In this document: one piece after another, positions 27,731 through 35,474 of the stretch
How positions within the stretch are numbered: the stretch's first letter is position 1
Layout of the letters: each line of letters opens with the position of its first letter
Assembly: GCF_003463065.1 (NCBI RefSeq)
Contig: NZ_QSCM01000017.1
Span: 1 to 59,862, forward strand
Origin: Blautia sp. OF03-15BH
GTDB taxonomy: Bacteria > Bacillota > Clostridia > Lachnospirales > Lachnospiraceae
Direction of reading: 5' to 3'
DNA length: 59,862 bases
Notes under the pieces: model-generated
Told to the model about the DNA's origin: nothing
The model's input: only the letters and a program-made list of their open reading frames with translations
The model's database searches: none
Translations under genes and position numbers: made by a program

Positions 27731-28516
27731 ATGTGTAGAGTAATCGCAATATCAAACCAGAAAGGTGGAGTTGGAAAAACCACCACAACCGTAAATCTTG
27801 GAATTGGACTTGCCAGACAGGGAAAGAAAGTGTTGCTGATTGATGCAGATCCACAGGGGAGTCTTACAGCAAGTCTTGGTTATGTAGAACCGGACGAAAT
27901 AGGAACTACACTTGCCACAATTATGATGGCTATCATCAATGAAAAAGAATTTGAGATCACAGATGGCATTCTGCATCATAAAGAAAATGTAGATCTGCTT
28001 CCGGCAAATATTGAATTATCTGCATTGGAAGTAACAATGGGGAACGTGATGAGCAGAGAACTGATTATGAAGGAATATATTGAGGCTGTGAGAACAGAGT
28101 ATGACTATATCTTGATTGACTGTATGCCAAGCCTGGGACTAATGACAATCAATGCACTGGTAGCTGCGGATTCCGTGTTGATTCCAGTACAGGCAGCTTA
28201 CCTTCCGGTGAAAGGGCTTCAGCAGCTGATACATACGATTGCAATGGTGAAGAAGCGGCTGAACAGGCAGCTGATATTTGAAGGGATTCTTCTTACAATG
28301 GTGGACTTTCGCACAAACTATGCAAAGGATGTGGCTGGCAAAGTGCGTGAAGCCTATGGTGAGAAAATAGAGATTTTTGATACAGTGATTCCTATGTCAG
28401 TGAAAGCAGCTGAAACAAGTGCAGAAGGCGTCAGTATCTTTTCCCATTGCCTGAATGGAAAAGTAGCGAAAGCATATGAGACGATTGCAAAGGAGGTATT
28501 GAGAAATGAAGAGTAA
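27731..28516 (+). CDS. ParA-type ATPase of an integrative element
   Basis: A 261-residue ParA-family ATPase: QKGGVGKTTTTVNLG near residue 10 and DADPQGSLTASLGY near 40. It is separate from the chromosomal ParA at 21377 and linked to an element ParB on each side. AGGAGG lies directly upstream, and its end overlaps the next frame by 11 bases. It probably maintains or controls the excised element. Confidence 0.88.
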   Translation: MCRVIAISNQKGGVGKTTTTVNLGIGLARQGKKVLLIDADPQGSLTASLGYVEPDEIGTTLATIMMAIINEKEFEITDGILHHKENVDLLPANIELSALEVTMGNVMSRELIMKEYIEAVRTEYDYILIDCMPSLGLMTINALVAADSVLIPVQAAYLPVKGLQQLIHTIAMVKKRLNRQLIFEGILLTMVDFRTNYAKDVAGKVREAYGEKIEIFDTVIPMSVKAAETSAEGVSIFSHCLNGKVAKAYETIAKEVLRNEE

Positions 28517-28763
28517 AAGCGCAGACAAAATAAAGATGCCCAGCATAGATGAACTGCTGGGAGTATCCGGCGAAGAAAGTGCAACAGATATTGAGATTAG
28601 CAGAATACACAGCTTTGCAAATCATCCATTTAAAGTTTTGGATGATGATAAGATGGATGACCTGGTAGAGAGTATTAAACAGAATGGTGTGCTGACACCT
28701 GTTTTAGTAAGACCAGATAAGAATAACAGCTATAAGCCATCTTTTCCAGAAACGGAAGAGTAG
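28506..28763 (+). pseudogene. Truncated second ParB-like gene
   Basis: An 85-residue frame that starts like a normal element ParB (MPSIDELLGVSGEES, HPFKVLDDDKMDDLVESIKQNGVLTPVLVRPD) but leaves the family right after RPDKNNSYK, before the expected ISGHRR box. A short unrelated tail PSFPETEE follows. The rest of the gene, and the conjugation genes expected after it, are absent, so a deletion joined this point to the cargo. Confidence 0.75.
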
Positions 28764-28766
28764 ATT

Positions 28767-28812
28767 TGAAAGAGCCTGATGGAATCTCCCCTTTCCATCA
28801 GGCTTATATATA
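28767..28812 (+). terminator. Terminator after truncated ParB
   Basis: AGCCTGATGGAA and TTTCCATCAGGCT form a stem around a short C/T loop, followed by an AT-rich stretch. Confidence 0.75.
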
Positions 28813-28837
28813 ATGGAATACTCCCCTATTCCTCTTA

Positions 28838-29047
28838 TTATTCCGCAGATTCTTCAGCTGCAGCTTCTTTCTTTTTTCTGGATTTGCCAGAAATCATTTT
28901 ATGACCTGAGTAAATGGCCATAGCCATGCAGATCAGTGAACTGAATGCAAAATATTTATGTGCTGATTTCATATCCTTATAGCCGGTGTAGCAAGTTCCG
29001 ATCATGGAAACCAGCGCACCGATGGACCAGTATTTATGTGATTTCAT
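28838..29047 (-). CDS. Small membrane protein, copy 1
   Basis: A 69-residue protein (MKSHKYWSIGALVSMIGTCYTGYK...) with two short hydrophobic segments (about residues 7-22 and 32-50) and a Lys/Glu/Ala tail. It is strongly similar along its whole length to the plus-strand protein at 31963. CAGGAGG lies nine bases before its ATG. I think the family is DUF6219, from memory. The function is unknown. Confidence 0.7.
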   Translation of the reverse strand: MKSHKYWSIGALVSMIGTCYTGYKDMKSAHKYFAFSSLICMAMAIYSGHKMISGKSRKKKEAAAEESAE

Positions 29048-29113
29048 TTGAACCTCCTGAGCTTTTTTATATCATACATCTTTTTAAGAAATATGCAAAC
29101 TGGAATTTTCAAA

Positions 29114-29716
29114 TTAGTCTTTGCAAATAACCTTTGAACCTTCACCGTCAATTACAATTCCCTGACGGTTGTTAATTGGGCATAGATTCAAATCCGAAAA
29201 CTCAGTCATTATTTTCTCGGTAACTTTCTTAAATGGTGCTGTAAGATAATGCGGAAGAACATAGAAATCAATCAAATCAAGCCCTGCATCATCTTCTTGT
29301 GAGTAGTCCTCTGGCTTTTCATCCATTTGCTCGATATATTGGATGCTTGGAGCGCATATAATTGCGCCTGCCGACTCGCCGATCATCAATTTTCCATTTG
29401 CCAATTCCTTTTTCAGCAGCCCATCAGTTCCCGTTTTACGGAGCTGGTCCATAAGAAAGAAAGAATTTCCGCCGGTAAAATATATCATATCTGCTTCTTC
29501 AAAAACAGACTGTATCGTTGAATAAGCCTCCGTTGAAATATCAATTTCAGTTACGATTACTCCCAACTTTTTGAATAATTTTCGAGCTGAGCCGACATAA
29601 CCGGTGTAGCCTTCATGCAGTGAAGCTGTTGGAATAAATGCGACTTTCTTATTTTCAATTTCTTCCTTTATCAGACTTCCTACACTTGAAAAGTGCGAAC
29701 ATAAAAATAGTTTCAT
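29114..29716 (-). CDS. Peptidase E-like (S51) protein
   Basis: A 200-residue protein of the class I amidotransferase-like fold. It has the S51 features: FTGGNSFFLMDQL near residue 80 and the nucleophile in MIGESAGAIICAP (Ser near 115), so Ser rather than Cys as in dipeptidase E, which cuts Asp-X dipeptides. The ATG at 29716 follows AAAGGAG; the TTG one codon upstream is less likely. Its role in the island is unclear. Confidence 0.78.
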   Translation of the reverse strand: MKLFLCSHFSSVGSLIKEEIENKKVAFIPTASLHEGYTGYVGSARKLFKKLGVIVTEIDISTEAYSTIQSVFEEADMIYFTGGNSFFLMDQLRKTGTDGLLKKELANGKLMIGESAGAIICAPSIQYIEQMDEKPEDYSQEDDAGLDLIDFYVLPHYLTAPFKKVTEKIMTEFSDLNLCPINNRQGIVIDGEGSKVICKD

Positions 29717-29850
29717 CAATATTCTCCTTTATAAATTTCGATTTATCTTTGCCTTATGTTATCATAATTCGGTTTAAATTGCTATAAATAGTCTTATCCC
29801 AATAATAGAAAACGCCAGAAATCATTAAGATTCCGAGGCCTTATGTTTGA

Positions 29851-30039
29851 ACATATTTACCTTTTAATTTATGTAAGACAGATGTGGAAGTACAGCAGGA
29901 GTTAGGAATAGGCAGGACTTCTTTTTATAAAATGAAGAAGCAGGCACTTGGATATTTAGGATTTTATTTTTATGAGATCGTGGTACCGCAGGCAAAGGAT
30001 AAAAGATTTAAACCGTCACTGGGCGTTGAGGAAGAGTAG
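29851..30039 (+). pseudogene. C-terminal fragment of a phage/ICE-type regulator
   Basis: An open frame without a start codon, reading TDVEVQQELGIGRTSFYKMKKQALGYLGFYF and ending PSLGVEEE before a stop. The HTH-like part resembles the C-terminus of ArpU/RinA-type or sigma-like regulators of mobile elements. The N-terminal part is missing. It ends one base before the next frame, as in an operon. Confidence 0.5.
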
Positions 30040-30420
30040 GTGAGTAATATGAGATACGAAGATTCGATGAAAGGTGTAGCTGATCAGATAATCAAAGAAC
30101 AGCAGCGAGTCAGTAAAATTAAAAACAATCCAGAAGAGTTCCATTGGCATGACGAATATGCAACGTTGAATTTCTTTCGGTTTATCTGCAAAAATATCGG
30201 TAACTTGAGAAATGGAGAAATTGAAAAAATGGTCACACGTTTAAAGAACATAGATCAGAAAGCAGTGGAAAACCATGTGAATGGTGCTGTTTGGGCATTT
30301 GATTATGATAAGATGTTCTGTGTATTGATGGAAAATGAAATTTGCCGAAAGGTGTGTGAAAAGAATAAATATAACAGTTGGATGAATCTGATTGGACAGT
30401 ATTGTGTTTTAAGGACTTAA
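30040..30420 (+). CDS. Hypothetical protein of mobile-element type
   Basis: A 126-residue protein from a GTG at 30040 (MSNMRYEDSMKGVAD) or, possibly, the ATG at 30049. Charged, soluble and without a recognisable motif; the middle has FRFICKNIGNLRNGEIEKMV. It directly follows the regulator fragment and probably belongs to the old ICE backbone. I do not recognise it. Confidence 0.5.
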   Translation: MSNMRYEDSMKGVADQIIKEQQRVSKIKNNPEEFHWHDEYATLNFFRFICKNIGNLRNGEIEKMVTRLKNIDQKAVENHVNGAVWAFDYDKMFCVLMENEICRKVCEKNKYNSWMNLIGQYCVLRT

Positions 30421-30563
30421 AGACGAAGAAAGTTGTTGGAGAGAAATAATTTCCGGCAACTCTGTCTTTAATGAATAGAGTTCATTTTTTTATTCAACTA
30501 TTCCCATGATATATACAGTGTGTAAATGTGCAATTCAAATATCAGTTTATGCTAAGTACAAAA

Positions 30564-30585
30564 AATAATAATAATTACTATTATT
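30564..30585. promoter_or_regulatory. Fur/PerR-style palindromic operator
   Basis: A 22-base palindrome with one mismatch, core TAATTACTA flanked by AATAATA and TATTATT. It abuts and overlaps the -35 box of the rubredoxin promoter by two bases, a place where a repressor would block RNA polymerase. A near copy lies at 33432-33456. Confidence 0.55.
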
Positions 30586-30612
30586 GACAAAAGAATAATT
30601 ATCATGTATAAT
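30584..30612 (+). promoter_or_regulatory. Promoter of the rubredoxin-hemerythrin operon
   Basis: TTGACA (30584-30589), a 17-base spacer and TATAAT (30607-30612), all consensus. About 85 bases to the rubredoxin ATG. Confidence 0.85.
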
Positions 30613-30697
30613 ACAGATATACAAGAAACAAAGTGTTAGAAAAATTGCTAGGAACTTGGTAACAAAAATAAATCGACATTGAAAAGGGAAAATGACT

Positions 30698-30862
30698 ATG
30701 ATAAAATATGAATGTGAACCATGTGGATATATTTATGATCCGGCAGTAGGGGATATAGACGCCGGTATCGATCCAGAAACTGCATTTGAGGATATTCCAG
30801 ATGACTGGACATGCCCAATCTGCGGATTAGGAAAAGATGTTTTCGTTCCTGTAGAAGACTAA
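30698..30862 (+). CDS. Rubredoxin (copy 1)
   Basis: A 54-residue one-iron electron carrier. Two CxxC pairs: CEPC near the N-terminus and CPIC near residue 39, with the rubredoxin core GYIYDPAVGD and FEDIPDDWTCP. The second ATG (30698) is used because it has a nine-base gap from AAAGGGA; the ATG at 30692 is too close. Rubredoxin feeds electrons to superoxide reductase, rubrerythrin and related enzymes, several of which lie nearby. Confidence 0.93.
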   Translation: MIKYECEPCGYIYDPAVGDIDAGIDPETAFEDIPDDWTCPICGLGKDVFVPVED

Positions 30863-30938
30863 GCAGAAAATGCAGGTACGAAACTGCCAGACATTAAAAG
30901 AGCCTAAGAGAACATATAAAAGAAATGGAGGTCAAATT

Positions 30939-31373
30939 ATGACTTACGATTTAAACATTACCTTTGATGACAATTTAGTAACAGGAAATAAAACAATCGA
31001 TACACAGCACAAAGAATTGATTGACCGTATTCAGAACTTTGTAATTGCCTGTCAAAATGGCGACAGCAAGGTAAAGGCGATCAAACTTCTGGATTATCTT
31101 AACGAGTATACTGACTTTCATTTTAAAGAAGAAGAAGCACTTCAGGAAAAAGCCGGTTATCCAGAGCGTGAAAAACATTATGAAAAACATGAAGAGTTTA
31201 AAAAGACAATTCAGGAACTGTATGAATACCTTCAGGAGTATGAAGGACCAACAGATCGGTTCAGTGAACTTGTACAGAAAAATGTAATCGACTGGCTGTT
31301 TGGACACATTAAAACATACGACCGCTCTGTGGCAAAATTTATCTTTATGAAACAAAATCCAGACCGATGCTAA
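30939..31373 (+). CDS. Bacteriohemerythrin
   Basis: A 144-residue di-iron oxygen-binding protein with all ligands: His in DTQHKEL, HFKEE (HxxxE), HYEKH (HxxxH) and HIKTYD (HxxxxD). The ATG at 30939 follows TGGAGG; a longer frame to 30870 lacks family similarity. It probably binds or senses O2. It sits in one operon with rubredoxin, which may reduce it. Confidence 0.93.
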   Translation: MTYDLNITFDDNLVTGNKTIDTQHKELIDRIQNFVIACQNGDSKVKAIKLLDYLNEYTDFHFKEEEALQEKAGYPEREKHYEKHEEFKKTIQELYEYLQEYEGPTDRFSELVQKNVIDWLFGHIKTYDRSVAKFIFMKQNPDRC

Positions 31374-31427
31374 AATAAACCAGGGAACGAGTTCACTCAG
31401 AATGTAGACAACGTGATGAAGTAAACT

Positions 31428-31457
31428 AGGGGCTGTCACAATGCAGCCCCTTTCCTG
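31428..31457 (+). terminator. Terminator after hemerythrin
   Basis: AGGGGCTG and CAGCCCCT enclose a short loop, followed by TTCCTGTTAT. It closes the rubredoxin-hemerythrin operon. Confidence 0.7.
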
Positions 31458-31524
31458 TTATAGCGATATTCTAGGTAATATATTGCGCTGGCATGACATA
31501 TTATTTTACTACTACTATATGGGA

Positions 31525-31550
31525 AGAGCAAGCAGCTCTTCTTTTTTTGT
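31525..31550 (+). terminator. Hairpin-T run in the hemerythrin downstream gap
   Basis: GAAGAG and CTCTTC around a short loop, then TTTTTTTG. It may end an orphaned transcript from a lost gene. Confidence 0.6.
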
Positions 31551-31634
31551 CCTTTTTATCCAATTTTAAGTTGTAAAGTCTCTTTTCATTCGACAAAATT
31601 CTCCACAGACAGAGGATATGCGACGAGCATTGAT

Positions 31635-31784
31635 ATGAACATCTATTTATGGAAAGAGGATATTGAAGACGGGGAATCGGTAATGACAGCCGAATATAGA
31701 CCTGTAGAATACGGAAAGGACTATGATGTTGTCAATAATCCTGATAAATTTCAACTATATATAGATGGAAAAGAGATTAAATAG
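31635..31784 (+). pseudogene. Small remnant reading frame
   Basis: An ATG-started 49-residue frame (MNIYLWKEDIEDGESVMTAE...) whose reading phase stays open further upstream with protein-like sequence (FSTDRGYATSID), so it looks like the C-terminal end of a larger lost protein. No ribosome site and no recognised family. The rest of 31374-31962 holds only the two terminators and the next promoter. Confidence 0.35.
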
Positions 31785-31900
31785 TAATCTCCTGAAAACA
31801 AGCTTTTTGTCAATTATTTCAAAGAAAAATTAAAGGATAACAATACATAGTTTTGACAATGATATTTTGAAAAAATTTATAGGAATGCTCTATTATCAAA

Positions 31901-31928
31901 TTGACATAGGAATATGGTAGCGTATAAT
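31901..31928 (+). promoter_or_regulatory. Promoter for small membrane protein copy 2 and bcp
   Basis: TTGACA (31901-31906), a 16-base spacer and TATAAT (31923-31928), 35 bases before the next ATG. Confidence 0.75.
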
Positions 31929-31962
31929 TAGAATTGAATACACTGAAAAATGGAGGAATTAC

Positions 31963-32175
31963 ATGAAAGCACATAAATATTGGTCAGTAGGAGCATTGAT
32001 CACAATGCTTGGGACTTTTTACACTGGATATAAAAAGCAAAAATCAAGTCACAAATACTTTGCTTTAAGTTCTATGTTATGTATGGTAATGGCGATATAT
32101 ACAGGTCATAAAATGATTACCGGGAATAGGAAGAAAAAGGCGAATAAAGAGAAAGATACAGAAAGGGAGGGATAA
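31963..32175 (+). CDS. Small membrane protein, copy 2
   Basis: A 70-residue protein (MKAHKYWSVGALITMLGTFYTGYKKQKSSHKYFAL) with two hydrophobic segments and a basic tail. It is the paralogue of the minus-strand gene at 28838; most of the first 55 residues match or are conservative changes. It is first in an operon with bcp and yaaA, which suggests co-expression under peroxide or oxygen stress. The molecular role is unknown. Confidence 0.75.
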   Translation: MKAHKYWSVGALITMLGTFYTGYKKQKSSHKYFALSSMLCMVMAIYTGHKMITGNRKKKANKEKDTEREG

Positions 32176-32178
32176 ATA

Positions 32179-32634
32179 ATGTTGGAAGTAGGGGTTAAGG
32201 CACCGGATTTTGAGTTGCCAGATCAAAATGGGAAAATACATAGATTATCGGATTATACAGGAAAAAAAGTGATTTTATATTTCTATCCCAAGGATAATAC
32301 AGCGGGATGCACGAAACAGGCATGTGGGTTTTCTGAGCGATACCCTCAGTTTACCGAAAAAGGAGCAGTTATTCTTGGAGTCAGTAAGGATTCTGTATCC
32401 TCTCATAAGAGATTTGAGGAAAAATATGGATTGACATTTACACTTTTAGCAGATCCAGAGCGGAAAGTTATTGAAGCATATGATGTATGGAAAGAAAAGA
32501 AAAATTATGGCAAAGTCTCTATGGGAGTAGTAAGAACCACATATCTTATTGATGAACAGGGGATTATTATAAAGGCAAATGATAAAGTCAAGGCTGCAGA
32601 TGATCCTGAAAATATGCTCAAGGAATTAGATTAA
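32179..32634 (+). CDS. bcp: Thioredoxin-dependent thiol peroxidase (Bcp/PrxQ)
   Basis: A 151-residue peroxiredoxin that reduces peroxides using thioredoxin. The peroxidatic cysteine lies in NTAGCTKQACGFSE near residue 45, with the resolving Cys five residues on, as in PrxQ. It lies three bases after the small membrane protein stop and overlaps yaaA by one base. Two thioredoxins and a thioredoxin reductase are in the same island. Confidence 0.93.
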   Translation: MLEVGVKAPDFELPDQNGKIHRLSDYTGKKVILYFYPKDNTAGCTKQACGFSERYPQFTEKGAVILGVSKDSVSSHKRFEEKYGLTFTLLADPERKVIEAYDVWKEKKNYGKVSMGVVRTTYLIDEQGIIIKANDKVKAADDPENMLKELD

Positions 32635-33380
32635 TGAAGATAATATTATCCCCTGCTAAAAAGATGATTACAGATACTGACAGCATAGCGCCGGATGGAT
32701 TGCCTGAATTTATTGAAAAGACGACAGAGATACAAAGTTGGTTGAAAAGTAAGTCAAAAGAAGAACTGAAGACTATCTGGAAATGTAATGACAAAATTAC
32801 AGAACAGAACTTCAATAGATTGGAAAACATGGATCTTTATCATTTACTTACCCCAGCTGTCTTATCATATGAAGGAATTGCTTTTCAATATATGGCTCCA
32901 TCCGTGTTTGAGGACAGTCAGTTCGAGTATGTACAAAATCATTTGAGAATAATATCTGCATTTTATGGTGTGCTAAAACCAAGGGATGGTGTGACACCTT
33001 ATCGTTTGGAAATGCAGGCGAAGGTTGGAATAGGAGAAACAAAAAATCTGTATGAGTACTGGGGAGATTTATTATACCGCTCAGTGATTGATAACAGCAG
33101 GATTATAATCAATCTGGCATCGAAAGAATACTCTAAGTGCATAGAAAAATATCTGACACGACAGGATAGATACATTACGATTACATTTTGTGAGTTATCA
33201 GGAGATAAACTGGTGACAAAAGGTACATATGCTAAGATGGCCCGTGGTGAAATGGTTAGGTTCATGGCTGAAAACAGAATTGAAAATCCTGAGGATATTA
33301 AGAAATTTGATAGACTAGGCTATTCATTCTGCTCTGATTTATCATCAGATGCAGAATATGTTTTTGAACGGAAAAAATGA
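32634..33380 (+). CDS. yaaA: Peroxide stress protein YaaA
   Basis: A 248-residue member of the YaaA/DUF328 family (MKIILSPAKKM start, YRLEMQAKVGIGETKNLYEYWGD, FVAR-like MARGEMVRFMA). In E. coli YaaA limits intracellular iron during H2O2 stress and has a DNA-binding fold. It is fused to bcp by a TAATG overlap, fitting a peroxide-defence operon. Confidence 0.93.
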   Translation: MKIILSPAKKMITDTDSIAPDGLPEFIEKTTEIQSWLKSKSKEELKTIWKCNDKITEQNFNRLENMDLYHLLTPAVLSYEGIAFQYMAPSVFEDSQFEYVQNHLRIISAFYGVLKPRDGVTPYRLEMQAKVGIGETKNLYEYWGDLLYRSVIDNSRIIINLASKEYSKCIEKYLTRQDRYITITFCELSGDKLVTKGTYAKMARGEMVRFMAENRIENPEDIKKFDRLGYSFCSDLSSDAEYVFERKK

Positions 33381-33431
33381 TGATTGAATGATTATTTTAA
33401 ATAAAAGGTAATCAGTAATATTGATTATTAT

Positions 33432-33456
33432 AATAATAGTAATTACTACTATTATT
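33432..33456. promoter_or_regulatory. Second Fur/PerR-style operator
   Basis: AATAATAGTAATTAC followed by TACTATTATT: the same palindrome as at 30564 with a three-base insertion. It stands directly before a headless rubrerythrin and has no clear -10 box after it, so the promoter seems to have been lost with the 5' part of that gene. Confidence 0.5.
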
Positions 33457-33457
33457 T

Positions 33458-33670
33458 ATTGATAATAAACAGATTGAGAAGCACCACGAAGAGAGATATC
33501 GTGCACTTCTTAAGAATATTGAAACTGCACAGGTGTTTGAAAAGAGTGAAGTTAAGGTATGGGAATGCCGTAACTGTGGACATGTTGTGGTAGGAACAAA
33601 GGCACCTGAGATATGTCCAGTATGTAACCATCCACAGAGTTATTTCGAAGTATGTGAAGAGAACTATTAA
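33458..33670 (+). pseudogene. Rubrerythrin, C-terminal remnant
   Basis: The frame reads IEKHHEERYRALLKNIE, then the rubredoxin-like domain with CRNCGH and CPVCNHP. This is the end of rubrerythrin, a di-iron peroxidase; the four-helix N-terminal part with most iron ligands is missing. There is no start codon or ribosome site; the phase opens just after a stop at 33440. A broken gene. Confidence 0.8.
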
Positions 33671-33720
33671 AGAGAAGGAGATTATTACAAAGAAGAAAGT
33701 GATTATTAAAAAAAGCAGTA

Positions 33721-33828
33721 ATGATAGGCTGTGGCTTTGTTGGTTCTGCATCAGTTGGTAAAGAAGCATTAAAGTTTAAGAAATCGGCGGATGCTTTGAA
33801 AAAAGTTATAGAAACAATTGGATTTTAA
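33721..33828 (+). CDS. Possible 35-residue peptide
   Basis: ATG to stop reading MIGCGFVGSASVGKEALK... and ending IETIGF. It lies between the rubrerythrin remnant and desulfoferrodoxin with no good ribosome site. It may be a real small membrane-associated peptide or the tail of a lost gene; no family is recognised. Confidence 0.25.
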   Translation: MIGCGFVGSASVGKEALKFKKSADALKKVIETIGF

Positions 33829-33854
33829 ATTTTAAACATAGGAAGATAAAAAAG

Positions 33855-34229
33855 ATGGAAGTAAAATATTATGTATGCAATCATTGTGGAAACATTATTG
33901 AAATGGTAAAGGATCAAGGCGTACCAGTAATGTGCTGCGGAGAGGCTATACATGAGTTAAAAGCTGGAGTGACAGATGCTGCTGTTGAGAAGCATGTACC
34001 TGTATATACAGTGGACAAACAGCATGTACATGTTGTGGTCGGTGAAACAAAACATCCAATGCTTGATAATCATTTCATTGAATGGATTACACTAAATACA
34101 AATCAGGGTATTTATAGAAAACAGCTAATTCCAGGACAGGAACCTATTGCGGATTTCTGCCTCTGTGATGGAGAATATGTAGAAGAAGTATACGCATACT
34201 GCAATCTTCATGGACTCTGGAAATGCTAA
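33855..34229 (+). CDS. dfx: Desulfoferrodoxin (superoxide reductase)
   Basis: A 124-residue two-domain superoxide reductase. The N-terminal desulforedoxin iron site shows CNHC near residue 8 and the CC pair near 28; the catalytic iron site shows EKHVPVY, HVHVVVG, TKHPM and the terminal CNLHGLW ligands. It reduces superoxide to H2O2, likely with electrons from the rubredoxin encoded 95 bases downstream, and the H2O2 could go to Bcp. Confidence 0.95.
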   Translation: MEVKYYVCNHCGNIIEMVKDQGVPVMCCGEAIHELKAGVTDAAVEKHVPVYTVDKQHVHVVVGETKHPMLDNHFIEWITLNTNQGIYRKQLIPGQEPIADFCLCDGEYVEEVYAYCNLHGLWKC

Positions 34230-34323
34230 AAACACTTGACTTTCGTGCTAAGATTACAAAATAATTCAGATACAACAGTAATATATGCTGTGTATTAATA
34301 TATTTATAAGGAGGAACAAACTA

Positions 34324-34482
34324 ATGAAATATGTATGTGACGTTTGCGGATGGGAATATGATGAAGAGGAAGGTTATCCTGAAGGTGGTATTGCACCAGG
34401 AACAAAGTGGGAGGACGTTCCAGAAGATTTTGAATGCCCATTATGTAATGTTGGAAAAGATCAGTTTTCAGAAGTTGAATAA
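34324..34482 (+). CDS. Rubredoxin (copy 2)
   Basis: A 52-residue rubredoxin with CDVC and CPLC iron ligands and the core GWEYDEEEGYPEGGI. The ATG at 34324 follows AAGGAGG. It lies directly after desulfoferrodoxin, its probable electron acceptor. It differs from copy 1 at 30698 along its length, so this is not a recent duplication. Confidence 0.93.
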   Translation: MKYVCDVCGWEYDEEEGYPEGGIAPGTKWEDVPEDFECPLCNVGKDQFSEVE

Positions 34483-34514
34483 AATTCTGATTATTTAAAT
34501 ACGGATAGATAAAC

Positions 34515-34553
34515 AAAAACCCTGGTGCGTGTGAGCAACAGGGTTTTTTATTG
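34515..34553 (+). terminator. Terminator after rubredoxin 2
   Basis: AAACCCTG and CAGGGTTT form a stem with a 14-base loop, followed by TTTATT. Confidence 0.8.
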
Positions 34554-34562
34554 CGATAGTTT

Positions 34563-34575
34563 GTGATGATATCAC
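34563..34575. promoter_or_regulatory. Crp/Fnr-type site A (SDR promoter)
   Basis: GTGATGATATCAC, inverted halves GTGAT/ATCAC with a three-base centre at 34569. The -10 box TATAAT lies at 34598-34603, so the site centre falls near -41, the class II activator position. Confidence 0.75.
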
Positions 34576-34597
34576 AGAAAATGATTTACCTTTTGCT

Positions 34598-34603
34598 TAT
34601 AAT
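34598..34603 (+). promoter_or_regulatory. -10 box of the SDR promoter
   Basis: TATAAT with no good -35 hexamer; its -35 place is occupied by the Crp/Fnr-type site. This suggests an activator-dependent promoter. Confidence 0.65.
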
Positions 34604-34635
34604 GTAACTACAAACAAAGTAAGGAGGTAGTCTAA

Positions 34636-35382
34636 ATGAGATTAAAAGATAAAGTTGCAATCATTACGGGTGGAAGCCGTGGTATAGGATTTGCTACAGC
34701 TGATAAATTCTTGAAGGAAGGTGCTTCAGTTGTGTTTGCAGCAAGTTCACAGGAATCGGCAGATGTTGCTGTAGATAAATTAAAAGAAAAATATCCCAAT
34801 GCAATAGTTGCTGGAATTAGTCCAAATCTAGCAAGCATGGAGTCTGTCAGAAAGGCTTTTAAAGAGGCAACTGAAAAATATGGATGTGTCGACATACTGG
34901 TAAATAATGCAGGGATTTCAGAAAACACCTCATTTATGGATTATACAGAGGAGACTTTTGATAAAGTCATGGATCTAAATGTAAAAGGAGTATTTAATAC
35001 TACTCGTGTAGCAGCAGAATGTATGGTGGCAAGAGGCAAGGGGGTCATTCTCTCAACTTCTTCCATGGTGAGTATTTCGGGACAGCCAAGTGGGTTTGCT
35101 TATCCGGCATCGAAGTTTGCAGTAAACGGATTGACTGTATCATTAGCAAGAGAACTAGGACCTAAAGGTATTCGTGTTAATGCTGTTGCACCTGGGATTA
35201 CAGAAACTGATATGATGAAGGCCGTGCCAAAGGAAGTTATCGAACCTATGATTGAAAGAATTTCATTGCGTCGTCTTGGACAGCCGGAAGATATTGCCAA
35301 TGCGTTTGTGTTTCTTGCTTCAGATGAGGCGAGTTACATTACAGGTGTTATATTAAGTGTAGATGGTATGGCAAGAAGTTAA
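34636..35382 (+). CDS. Short-chain dehydrogenase/reductase (FabG/BaiA-like)
   Basis: A 248-residue NAD(P)-dependent SDR. The nucleotide loop TGGSRGIG is near residue 11, NNAG near 90, and the catalytic Ser-Tyr-Lys set is in STSSMVS...YPASK. The C-terminal ITGVILSVDG is typical. By style it resembles both FabG and the bile-acid 3-alpha-dehydrogenase BaiA; the substrate cannot be read from sequence. It is single, with its own Crp/Fnr-type promoter, and shares the island with a bile salt hydrolase. Confidence 0.85.
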   Translation: MRLKDKVAIITGGSRGIGFATADKFLKEGASVVFAASSQESADVAVDKLKEKYPNAIVAGISPNLASMESVRKAFKEATEKYGCVDILVNNAGISENTSFMDYTEETFDKVMDLNVKGVFNTTRVAAECMVARGKGVILSTSSMVSISGQPSGFAYPASKFAVNGLTVSLARELGPKGIRVNAVAPGITETDMMKAVPKEVIEPMIERISLRRLGQPEDIANAFVFLASDEASYITGVILSVDGMARS

Positions 35383-35396
35383 GTTAATGAGGTATG

Positions 35397-35409
35397 GTGA
35401 TGTAATCAC
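35397..35409. promoter_or_regulatory. Crp/Fnr-type site B (thioredoxin operon promoter)
   Basis: GTGATGTAATCAC, centre 35403. The -10 box TATAAT at 35432-35437 has its centre 31.5 bases downstream, the same as at site A. Confidence 0.75.
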
Positions 35410-35431
35410 GGAAAATAAATGAAATTAAGAC

Positions 35432-35437
35432 TATAAT
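35432..35437 (+). promoter_or_regulatory. -10 box of the trx-rhodanese-cdr operon
   Basis: TATAAT, 38 bases before the thioredoxin ATG, with the Crp/Fnr-type site at the -41 position in place of a -35 box. Confidence 0.65.
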
Positions 35438-35474
35438 AAATCTACAAAAAGAAAAAGATAAGGAGGACTGTAAA

